Shown here: positions 9,101 to 16,722 of the stretch, one piece after another
How the letters are laid out: every line of letters starts with the position of its first letter
Numbering within the stretch: position 1 is the stretch's first letter
NCBI RefSeq assembly: GCF_023701525.1
Contig: NZ_JAMQAW010000005.1
Location: 1-56,233 of the forward strand
Reading direction: 5' to 3'
Length of the DNA stretch: 56,233 nt
Source: Streptomyces albipurpureus
Lineage (GTDB): Bacteria; Actinomycetota; Actinomycetes; Streptomycetales; Streptomycetaceae
Translations under genes and position numbers: made by a program
The notes under the pieces: generated by a model
Told to the model about the DNA's origin: nothing
The model's input: only the letters and a program-made list of their open reading frames with translations
The model's database searches: none

Positions 9101-10033
9101 TTGATAGCTCCGAATTGGCACCCCAGAGAACTCACACCTGAAAGTGGAAGCGTGGATTCGAGCCCAGCCGGGCTCATCGATCTGCTGGGCATGCTTGAGC
9201 TGGGCGAGCTGCTGGTGCAGGAGAAGGCAATCGTCTTTCGAGGGTTCAATGTCACCCCCGAGACGCACGGTTCTGCGGCCGATGCCCTACTGCCTCAGCG
9301 GCTCGCATACGTGCACGGCAACTCGCCGCGCACCAAGGTGGGCCAGAACGTCTACACCTCGACCGAGTATCCACCCGAGTTGGTCATCTCGATGCACAAC
9401 GAGATGTCGTACGCTCATGCCTGGCCCGGACGGCTGCTGTTCTACTGCGAGCACGCGCCCACAACGGGTGGTGCCACACCCATAGTTGACGGAGAGCTCT
9501 GGCTTGAGTCTCTCGACCCCGAGGTGCGCGCCGCCTTCGGCGGAGGGGTCCGCTACATCCAGAACCTTCATGACGGCTACGGGCTCGGCAAGAGCTGGCA
9601 GGACACCTTCGAGACCGGTGATCCCTCCGACGTTGAAGCCTTCCTGACCGGTACGGGCGCCGACTGGAAGTGGCGGGACGACGGGACGCTCTGGATCAGC
9701 CAGCTCCGTCCTGCGACCACGCGCCATCCCGTGACGGGCATCGAAGTCTGGTTCAACCAAGCCGACCAGTTCCACCCCGCTGGTCTGGGCGACGACGCGA
9801 CAGCACTCACCGAGGTGCTTTCCTCCGACGAGATCCCACAATCGGTCACTTTTGCCGACGGCAGCCCCATACCTGCGGAGTACATCACTCACATTCAGGA
9901 GACGGGTCTTCGTCTGGCAGTTGATGTCGACTGGCGGGCGGGAGATCTGCTGCTCATCGACAACACCCTGGTCGCGCACGGTCGCCGGCCGTTCACCGGA
10001 CCGCGCCGCGTTCTGGTGGCCATGTCGGTCTGA
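9101..10033 (+). CDS. Fe(II)/2-oxoglutarate-dependent hydroxylase, TauD/SyrP type
   Basis: This 310-residue protein has the TauD-family metal site H99-x-E101 within HNEMSY, and the distal His293 (VAHGRR) plus the C-terminal Arg pair that binds 2-oxoglutarate. The HNEMSY and LLFYCE segments resemble SyrP-like enzymes, which hydroxylate the beta carbon of an amino acid tethered to an NRPS carrier domain. Divergent placement from the ACP-KS-NRPS run suggests tailoring of that peptide; Asp is a reasonable substrate guess given the second A-domain code. The TTG start at 9101 is chosen because GAAAGGGA lies 7 bases upstream. Confidence 0.9.
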   Translation: MIAPNWHPRELTPESGSVDSSPAGLIDLLGMLELGELLVQEKAIVFRGFNVTPETHGSAADALLPQRLAYVHGNSPRTKVGQNVYTSTEYPPELVISMHNEMSYAHAWPGRLLFYCEHAPTTGGATPIVDGELWLESLDPEVRAAFGGGVRYIQNLHDGYGLGKSWQDTFETGDPSDVEAFLTGTGADWKWRDDGTLWISQLRPATTRHPVTGIEVWFNQADQFHPAGLGDDATALTEVLSSDEIPQSVTFADGSPIPAEYITHIQETGLRLAVDVDWRAGDLLLIDNTLVAHGRRPFTGPRRVLVAMSV

Positions 10034-10494
10034 CGGGGTTCGCCGCTCCACCACCGCTGGTTCGGCGGCGCGCGGGACGGTACACGCGGCGAGCCCGAGA
10101 CGGCGTTCCCCAGGCGGCTCCCCGCGTTCCCTCCACGTTCTCCGAGCGGCTCCGAGCGGCTCCGAGCGGCTCCGAGCGCTGAACGCGTATCGGGACCGGA
10201 GCGTGCCTACCACCTGATGCCTGCGTCACCGCTGCGGTGCCAGCGGCGGTGAGGTCGGCGAAGACCGCATCGTGGCCGCCGCAACGGGGATCCGCCACAC
10301 GGTGGTGGTGTGTCTTGTTCCCGCGGAGGCAGTGTGCGGATGAGCCCGTGTTGCGATTGAGCGGGTCAGGGGCGAGGCCGCCTTCGCGACCCCGGATCGC
10401 TGAGTGCGCCGCATTCCGCAGAGGGTCTCCTGTGGTGCGGCTCACCCATCGCTGGTGCCCACGGGGCCGGGTTGTCAGGGGTGGCTGAGATCGT
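10034..10494. other. Non-coding gap with a 10-bp tandem repeat
   Basis: No gene with plausible codon use was found in this 461-bp stretch. Positions 10141-10180 hold four tandem copies of TCCGAGCGGC, the last copy ending in CT. It marks the boundary between the peptide cluster and the NUDIX gene. Confidence 0.6.
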
Positions 10495-10986
10495 GTGTCT
10501 GTGAGCGAACTGGTTGAGCATGTCGATGAGCACGACCGCGTGTTGGGGATCGTCGAGCGGGATGAGGCGGTGCGTGAGAACTGGCTGCATCGCATTGCGG
10601 CGACGATCTGCCGTGACCGCGAAGGCCGGATCCTGGTACTACGGCGAGCCGCGACGTTGTCCCGATTTCCGGGCTACTACGACGCGATGGTCGGCGGAGC
10701 CGTGGACGTGGGCGAGTCGTATGAAGAGGCGGCGGTCCGCGAGTTGGCTGAAGAACTGGGCGTTCGTGCGCCGGTGCGTTTCTTGTTCAAGCTCCATTTC
10801 CAGGAGGGGATCAGCCCCATCTGGCTCGGGGTGCATGAGGCCGTCGTATCGGAGGTCCTGGTCCCGGACTCGGATGAGATCGACTGGCATGACTGGCTGA
10901 CAGTGGCCGAACTGCGCGAAGTCATCGATGAATGGTGCTTCGTTCCGGGAGGGCGGGAGGCTCTGCGCCAGTACGTGGCGTCCTGA
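10495..10986 (+). CDS. NUDIX hydrolase, isopentenyl-diphosphate isomerase-like subgroup
   Basis: This 163-residue protein has a complete Nudix box: GGAVDVGE followed by REL-EELG, which binds metal and cleaves nucleoside-diphosphate-linked or other pyrophosphate substrates. The N-terminal DEHDRVLG and ENWLHR segments resemble the IPP-isomerase-like subgroup (YfcD type), but substrate cannot be told. The GTG at 10495 is used; a second GTG six bases later is equally possible. It stands alone, and a weak hairpin follows it. Confidence 0.9.
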   Translation: MSVSELVEHVDEHDRVLGIVERDEAVRENWLHRIAATICRDREGRILVLRRAATLSRFPGYYDAMVGGAVDVGESYEEAAVRELAEELGVRAPVRFLFKLHFQEGISPIWLGVHEAVVSEVLVPDSDEIDWHDWLTVAELREVIDEWCFVPGGREALRQYVAS

Positions 10987-11647
10987 TTCGGCTGCGGTCC
11001 GAGCGAGCTGGCAGCCGGGTGAACGGGGATGCGGGTCGGCTCGGTCAGGGGGCATTTCAGCAACGGGACCCGGTGTCGTGGTTCGCGGTGCTGGGAGGCA
11101 GTTGACCTCGGCTTTCCCGACGGCGGCTTCGCGGAGCCGATCGATCTCCTCCCGCCCCTCGACGGCGTCCGGCTCCAGCGCCACGGCCAGGTCCCCCACG
11201 CCACCGCACGACACGACACGACACCGCGTACACCGACGCCGTACCCCGGTGCGATCGACCAGGACCCGGGGCTGGCGGCACAGGGCCGGGCACCCAGGCG
11301 GCCGGATTCCATGTGTACTACGGCACACGCAGGACATTCAGGTCACTCATCGGTCCCGGGCCCGGCCGGTCGGCGGGGACCGGTGGCGATCCTGACGCCC
11401 CGCACCCGCCGAGCGGAACAAATACCAGGCCCCGAAGGTGGGTCACGGCCCGGGAGCTGCTTCGACGGCCGCGTTCGTCCCGCCGCCCGCCGGTCGGCCG
11501 CCCGGCTCATTGCGGGAGATCGCTCCAACGAGCGCACATATGGGGAAAACTACCGGTCACGAAAGAACACCGGTCGGCGTGCTGGGGACAACGGGGCAGC
11601 CGACGGCCATGGGGTTCGGACACGGCTGCAGAGGGGGTTGCAAAACA
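10987..11647. other. Non-coding upstream region of the GTPase-CHAT operon
   Basis: This 661-bp stretch has no gene with convincing codon bias on either strand. It includes a short CACGA microrepeat near 11208-11228 and two direct copies of ACCGGTC at 11552-11558 and 11569-11575, one and a half helical turns apart, about 75-95 bp upstream of the first GTPase start. The operon promoter is probably here. Confidence 0.5.
10989..11017 (+). terminator. Possible terminator hairpin after the NUDIX gene
   Basis: CGGCTGC pairs with GCAGCCG around a 15-base loop, immediately after the NUDIX stop. There is no T-tract. Confidence 0.35.
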
Positions 11648-13924
11648 GTGGGCGACAATGAGGAACGGCTCGACGCGGTGCTGCGCAGGAGGCACGAGCT
11701 TCTGCCCGTCGTCGACGAGCAGATCGACCGATGGCGGCGGATCCTGCAACTGACCACGGAGTTGGGCGACGCGGTGGCCGGGACACAGGCCGTCGATCCC
11801 GGTGGTGACATCGCCGAACGGCTGGGGGCACTGGACCTGGCGGGGATGGCCCGGGCGGCCCGGGACTCCCTGGACGCGCTCGCCACCGTACGCGGCAGGG
11901 TGAACCGCGGGACGGTCAACATCGGGGTGAGCGGCCGGGCCAGGAACGGCAAGAGCACCCTGCTGCAGTCGCTCTCGGGGCTGGACGACCAGCAGATCCC
12001 CAGCGGCCGTGGACAACCGGTGACCGCGGTCCGCAGCCGGATCTACCACTCGCGCACGGAACGCGGAGCGCGTCTGACGATGCACACGGAGCGGTCCTTC
12101 CTGGACGAGGTGATCGCCCCTTACCACGCGGAGCTGGGGCTCGGACCGGCGCCACGGGACCTGTCGGCCTTCTCCCGGCACTCCTATCCAGGGGTGGCCG
12201 ACGGACCGGACGGAAGGGACGCCGACCAGCCCAGACTGGGCCCGATGCTGGCCCGGGTGCGCGAGGCCCAGCAGGCGCTGGCCTCCTACCGCGAGTTCCT
12301 CACCGGCGGCACCCGCACCGAGGATCTCGCCGGCATCAGGCAGTGGGTGGCGTACCCGGAGGCCGACGCGGAGCCGGACCGACGGCCGTATCTCGCCGTC
12401 CGGGACGCGCAGATCACCTGCGCCTTCCCCATCGAGGATGTGACCGCGCTCGGGCTGGTGGATCTGCCGGGCCTCGGCGAACTGACCCCGGGCGCCGAGG
12501 CACACCACCTGGCGGGTCTGCGCAACGACATCGACTTCGCGATCACCGTCAAACGGCCCACGGACACCAATGCCATGTGGGCCGAGGAGGACGCCCGCGC
12601 GCTGCAACTGATCGGCAGCGCCTGCGAGGTGGCCGACCCGAGGGACTTCGCCCTGATCCTGGTCAACACCGGGGAGTGTCTCGCGGAGAACATCGAGGCG
12701 CTCCACTCCGACCTCCGCAACCGGCTGAACGACCCCGCGCAGGGCCGGGGTTACTGGGTGATCCTCGCCGACGGAGCCGATCGTGACGCCGTCCGTGAGC
12801 AGATCCTCAAACCGGTCCTGGAACATCTCGCGTCGGTCCTGCCGCGGATGGACGAGGCCGTCATCGCCGACACGGTCGCGGTGTGCCGTGACCGGCTGGA
12901 CCGGATCACCGCGGAACTGGACAGGGTGTCGTCGGCGGTCCGCGCCCTGAGTGTGCCCACTTCGACCGAGCAGACGATCGCCCGGGCCGAGTCGCTCCGC
13001 GCGGAGGTCGCCGCCTCGCTCCAGGAGTGGGTGGACGAGCTGCGGACGCGCGCGGACAACGAGTACGAGGACACGGAGTTCTACGAACGGGTCGCCGAGG
13101 TCCATCAAGCCGTCCGCGACTGGGTGTTGAGCGGTTTCGGCGAGGGGGCCGAGGAGTGGCAGCAACGGGCGCTGAACCGGTTCCGGGTGGACCGCGCGTC
13201 CCTGCCCTTCGCCTCCGCCGAGTTGAACAGGATACGGGTGGAGATGGCCCGCCGGTTCGCGGCGGTCGACGATCTGCTGCTCCAGCGCCGCAATGAGTAC
13301 TGGGCGGGGTTGGTGGCCGCGCTCGGTCCCCGGTTCGCGGCGCTGATCGACGGCCGTGACACGGGACCGCAGGAGGCGATCACCGCTCTGGCGGCGGTCC
13401 TGCGGGATGCCCCCGATCCGTGTCCGGCACTGGCGGAGACCTTCGGCTTCGCCCTGGACGTCCGGCTGGACTACCGCACCCGGGTGCTCCCCCGGCTGCG
13501 CCGGGCACTGGACGTACTCTTCCCGGAGGACGACGACCCGGGCAGCGGCAGCACGGCAACCACCCTGCTCGCGGTGCCACGCACGGCCGAGGGCAGCGCG
13601 GAACTGTACGGCCGGGTCACGCAGTTGGCCCGGCAGGCCGCGTACGACGCGCAGGCTGTCCTGGCTCAGGAGCCGAGAACGACCGCCCAGGTGCTGTTCG
13701 CCTACGGTGAGCAGTTCGAGGACGCCTTCGTGCGCTCGGACTCGTCCGAGGCGGAGTTCCGCCGCCTGGTCGCCGCCTTCCATGACCTCCTGTGGCCAGG
13801 GGAGGGAACCGGACCACATGCCGCGGCTGAGGGACTGCGACGTGTTCGCCGGCTGACCACGGAGTTGCGGGGCTCGATCGCCGACGAGCGGTCGCGCACA
13901 GTTGGGGAAAGGAAAGGGCGTTGA
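11648..13924 (+). CDS. Dynamin-like P-loop GTPase of a conflict-type operon
   Basis: This 758-residue protein has a Walker A motif G96-RARN-G101-K102-S103 and a switch-II-type D272-L-P-G275. A long alpha-helical, charged C-terminal half follows, as in dynamin-superfamily GTPases. The GTG at 11648 is preferred over upstream in-frame starts because a GGGGG ribosome site precedes it and codon bias starts there. The stop overlaps the next start (TTGA), implying translational coupling. Neighbours (a second GTPase, a membrane protein and a CHAT protease) suggest a role as NTP-driven switch in a defence or programmed-response system. The family resembles the paired GTPases of reported conflict systems (from memory, unverified). 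Confidence 0.8.
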   Translation: MGDNEERLDAVLRRRHELLPVVDEQIDRWRRILQLTTELGDAVAGTQAVDPGGDIAERLGALDLAGMARAARDSLDALATVRGRVNRGTVNIGVSGRARNGKSTLLQSLSGLDDQQIPSGRGQPVTAVRSRIYHSRTERGARLTMHTERSFLDEVIAPYHAELGLGPAPRDLSAFSRHSYPGVADGPDGRDADQPRLGPMLARVREAQQALASYREFLTGGTRTEDLAGIRQWVAYPEADAEPDRRPYLAVRDAQITCAFPIEDVTALGLVDLPGLGELTPGAEAHHLAGLRNDIDFAITVKRPTDTNAMWAEEDARALQLIGSACEVADPRDFALILVNTGECLAENIEALHSDLRNRLNDPAQGRGYWVILADGADRDAVREQILKPVLEHLASVLPRMDEAVIADTVAVCRDRLDRITAELDRVSSAVRALSVPTSTEQTIARAESLRAEVAASLQEWVDELRTRADNEYEDTEFYERVAEVHQAVRDWVLSGFGEGAEEWQQRALNRFRVDRASLPFASAELNRIRVEMARRFAAVDDLLLQRRNEYWAGLVAALGPRFAALIDGRDTGPQEAITALAAVLRDAPDPCPALAETFGFALDVRLDYRTRVLPRLRRALDVLFPEDDDPGSGSTATTLLAVPRTAEGSAELYGRVTQLARQAAYDAQAVLAQEPRTTAQVLFAYGEQFEDAFVRSDSSEAEFRRLVAAFHDLLWPGEGTGPHAAAEGLRRVRRLTTELRGSIADERSRTVGERKGR

Positions 13925-15075
13925 CGCTTTCGTTCAAGGCTTCCATGGTCGGCCCGAGCAGGGTCGGCAAGACCACCCTGCTGACCGCCATCCTCGCGGA
14001 GACCGAGACCATGCTCTCCGGGACCGAGATCGACCTCGTTCCGGACGAGGAGACGGAGATGCGGATCCGTCGGAACCGCAAGGAACTGCGCCGGGCCATC
14101 GAGGCACGTGAGTTCGACTCGGCATCGCTTGAGGGCAGCCAGTCCATGGTCCGCTACAACGTGAGCCTCAGGGCGGCGGGAGACCGCGTGCAGGGCATTC
14201 CGTTCAGCATTCTCGACTACCCGGGGGCGTGGCTGGACCCGGCGGAGCGCAGCCGGAGACCCGAGGCCAGGGAGAACTGGCCCGAGTGCGAGGCACACAT
14301 CACGGAGAGCCTGATGCTCCTGGTGCCGGTGGAGGCGGCGGTACTGATGGAGGCGGTCACTCCGGTGCAGCGGAGGGCGGTCGCCGATCTGCTCGGCTTC
14401 GAGGATGTCGAGGCCATGGCCCGCAAGTGGGCCCGGGCGCGCAATCTCCCCGAGCACCGGGAGGAACCGGCCGTGCTGGTGATCGCCCCGCTGAAGTGCG
14501 AGAAGTACTTCGATGACAACGGGGGCAAGGGCCGGGAAGCCCCGCGGTTGAGGCAGCTCGTCCGGGAGAAGTACCGGTCGATGCTCGATATCGTCCTGGA
14601 GGAGACGAAGAACCGGACGGTCCGGGTGGTCTACGCCCCCATCGACACCTACGGCTGTGTGGACCTGATGGAGGGAGAGTGGACCGACCGGATCGACGCG
14701 GACGGTGAGGCCTCGCTCGACTTCAAGGGTCACTACCGGTTCCGGGAGATCCCTCCCAGGATCAAGGTGAAGGCCGCGGGCACCGTGATGCAGGAACTGT
14801 GCCGCTGTGTCATCTCCGGGCAGGACCGGGTGGAGCAGCAGCAGGCCGCCGCGGCCAAGGCGACGTACAACGAGGCGCTGGAACGCAAGGCCGAGCCGAA
14901 GGGGTTCTGGGGAGCAATCGACTACCACCTCTCCGGCGAGGCCAGCGAGAACAAGAGCACCCGGCTCAGCAGCCACAAGGCCATGACAACAGCCGAAGGG
15001 CGCCGCGCCAAGCTGGCCGAGTCGCTGCGCAACATCGCCATGACCCCTGCCGACCCCCGAGTGGAAGAGTGGTGA
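13921..15075 (+). CDS. Second P-loop GTPase of the pair
   Basis: This 384-residue protein begins with a TTG that overlaps the previous stop by 4 bp. Walker A is G11-PSRV-G16-K17-T18 at the extreme N-terminus, and the second motif is D99-Y-P-G102. The region around residues 305-345 is Gln/Ala/Lys-rich and helical. It is shorter than and unlike the first GTPase, so the two probably act as a heterologous pair. Recruitment to the membrane by the following tail-anchored protein is inference. Confidence 0.8.
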   Translation: MTLSFKASMVGPSRVGKTTLLTAILAETETMLSGTEIDLVPDEETEMRIRRNRKELRRAIEAREFDSASLEGSQSMVRYNVSLRAAGDRVQGIPFSILDYPGAWLDPAERSRRPEARENWPECEAHITESLMLLVPVEAAVLMEAVTPVQRRAVADLLGFEDVEAMARKWARARNLPEHREEPAVLVIAPLKCEKYFDDNGGKGREAPRLRQLVREKYRSMLDIVLEETKNRTVRVVYAPIDTYGCVDLMEGEWTDRIDADGEASLDFKGHYRFREIPPRIKVKAAGTVMQELCRCVISGQDRVEQQQAAAAKATYNEALERKAEPKGFWGAIDYHLSGEASENKSTRLSSHKAMTTAEGRRAKLAESLRNIAMTPADPRVEEW

Positions 15076-15082
15076 CGGTCGG

Positions 15083-15952
15083 ATGCGCGCGTATCTGATG
15101 ACCCGGGGCACCGAGCGGCGGCTGGACTACGCCTACCTCGGCGAGTCCCCGCCCCTGCGGTGGTGGCAGAGCATCGGCAGGTGGCTGGTCCTTGAGGCGG
15201 CGGAACTCGTCGTGAGCCGTCTGCCAGGAGGGGCGACAGGACTGCTGCTGAGCGGGATTCCGTCGCAGCGGCGGGATGTGATCGGTACCAGGATCCGCTA
15301 CACCGTCGTGGTGGACGATGTGCACGAGGACCCGGCGCTCGCCGACTGGCTGGTGCGGTGCGGCCTGGCGGACGCGGACCGGGAGCGGCTGGGCCAGGCG
15401 CTGGACCAGGGTTTCGAGCCGGAGTACGTGGACGCCCTCCTGAGGGACAGCGGGGCGTCCACCGGGGACGGCTCCGCACAGGAGGGCCTCGCCGGGGAGG
15501 TCGAGGGGCGGTTGCTGTCCATCCTCCGGGCGGGCGTCACAGCGGCCCCGGCCACCTCGGAGCACAAGGACAGGCCCGGTCCCTGGGTGGGCGGTGTGCA
15601 GGATCCGGTGGCGCGGCAGCTTTTCGGGGCCAGGGCCCGTCTGCTGCTCGGGGAGACTCGCCCCGGCGTCGCTTTCACCACGCATGCCGTCGGTTCTGTG
15701 GAGGGTGCGCAGCGGGCGGCGCAGGCGCTCTCCGGCGCGGTGACCGTACTGCTCCACGACAGCGAGCTACGGGAGATCCAGCCGTTGCGGGCGGCACCCG
15801 TTGTTCCGTCGTCCGCGGTGGGGGTGAGCGGGGGAAAAGCGTCCGCCCCGGAGATCCCCCGGGGCGAGCGCGGCCGATGGAGGGCGATGTCCGCGGCGGC
15901 GGTGATGCTGCTGGTGCTGGTCGCGGTGGGCATCTGGCTGCTGGCGGGCTGA
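15083..15952 (+). CDS. Tail-anchored membrane protein of the GTPase-CHAT operon, unknown function
   Basis: I do not recognise this 289-residue family. It has one strong hydrophobic segment at the very C-terminus (about residues 269-288, Ala/Val/Leu-rich), preceded by basic RGERGRWR, so the bulk should face the cytoplasm as a tail-anchored protein. It starts 7 bp after the preceding GTPase stop. A central DVHEDPALADWL segment and several Gly-rich loops give no clear fold. A role as membrane platform for the GTPases is only inferred from context. Confidence 0.7.
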   Translation: MRAYLMTRGTERRLDYAYLGESPPLRWWQSIGRWLVLEAAELVVSRLPGGATGLLLSGIPSQRRDVIGTRIRYTVVVDDVHEDPALADWLVRCGLADADRERLGQALDQGFEPEYVDALLRDSGASTGDGSAQEGLAGEVEGRLLSILRAGVTAAPATSEHKDRPGPWVGGVQDPVARQLFGARARLLLGETRPGVAFTTHAVGSVEGAQRAAQALSGAVTVLLHDSELREIQPLRAAPVVPSSAVGVSGGKASAPEIPRGERGRWRAMSAAAVMLLVLVAVGIWLLAG

Positions 15953-15981
15953 GCGGGGCGCAACGTCCTTCGCTCACCTCC

Positions 15982-16722
15982 ATGCGGGGTGAGTTCACCC
16001 TTGAGGCCAGGGTCGGAAGGAGTTCCGGCCTCAAGGTTCTCCGCTGCGACCTGCTGGTAGTTCCTCCGCTGGTGACCGGGAGCGTGAAGCGGGTGCACCG
16101 GGCCGGAACCCTGGCCGCGACGGGGTGGTTTGTGCGGCACGTTCGGCAGACCACTCTTTTCGGCAGCCCGGCGGTGGGTGAACTGATCCTGCTGGCCGAA
16201 AGTAGCGGCGAGCGCATAGTCGCCGAGATCGACACGAGATTCTGGGGTTCGTGGACCGAAGTGGCGGAGTCCGCGGTGGAGACCCTCACCTCCTATGTCT
16301 CGGACAATCTGCTGCGTCACCTGGCCAGAAACCTCACCGCCGCCGAGCGGGACCTGACCGAGACCAGGCGGATCTGCGCTGGCCTCGCCGACCGGGACTC
16401 CGCGCGGGATGTGCTGCGGCACGCCGCGGAGTTGTGGAACGAGGCCCGTCTGCTTCTGCTGCTCGACGACGCGCGGAGCGCGGCCTCCCGCGCGCTGGAG
16501 GGGGCGGAGCGCCTCGGGCGCTCTGGGCTGGAGCCGGAACCCGACATGGCGGAATCGGGCGCGGCGCTGGTCTTCGTCCTCGGCGAGCGTGGGTACGCCG
16601 AAGCCGCCGGGAGGGTCCGGGACACGCTCGGTCCCGCCACTTCGGCATATGGACTTCCGGCCGTTCACCACGACAGCCGCCCCGGGGAGACCGGCGGCGC
16701 GGGGAAGGGGGGACCGATGTGA
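15982..16722 (+). CDS. Unknown soluble protein between the membrane protein and the CHAT protease
   Basis: This is a 246-residue protein without recognised domains. The N-terminal half is beta-rich with a conserved-looking RVHRAGT segment. The C-terminal half is helical (residues 120-200, heptad-like Leu/Ala/Glu/Arg), resembling a TPR-like or adaptor helical bundle. The last codons read ATG TGA and the CHAT gene begins with the overlapping GTG, so the two proteins are made in coupled fashion and may interact. The ATG at 15982 is the first in frame with sensible codon use but has no good ribosome site. Confidence 0.65.
   Translation: MRGEFTLEARVGRSSGLKVLRCDLLVVPPLVTGSVKRVHRAGTLAATGWFVRHVRQTTLFGSPAVGELILLAESSGERIVAEIDTRFWGSWTEVAESAVETLTSYVSDNLLRHLARNLTAAERDLTETRRICAGLADRDSARDVLRHAAELWNEARLLLLLDDARSAASRALEGAERLGRSGLEPEPDMAESGAALVFVLGERGYAEAAGRVRDTLGPATSAYGLPAVHHDSRPGETGGAGKGGPM

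Noticed and set aside
9287..10213. A 308-codon minus-strand frame opposite the hydroxylase
   Set aside because: No domain, poor codon bias, and the hydroxylase metal motifs lie on the plus strand.
11507..13819. A 770-codon open frame on the minus strand opposite the first GTPase
   Set aside because: It is an antisense shadow of a GC-biased gene; the plus-strand frame has P-loop and DxxG motifs and proper codon bias.
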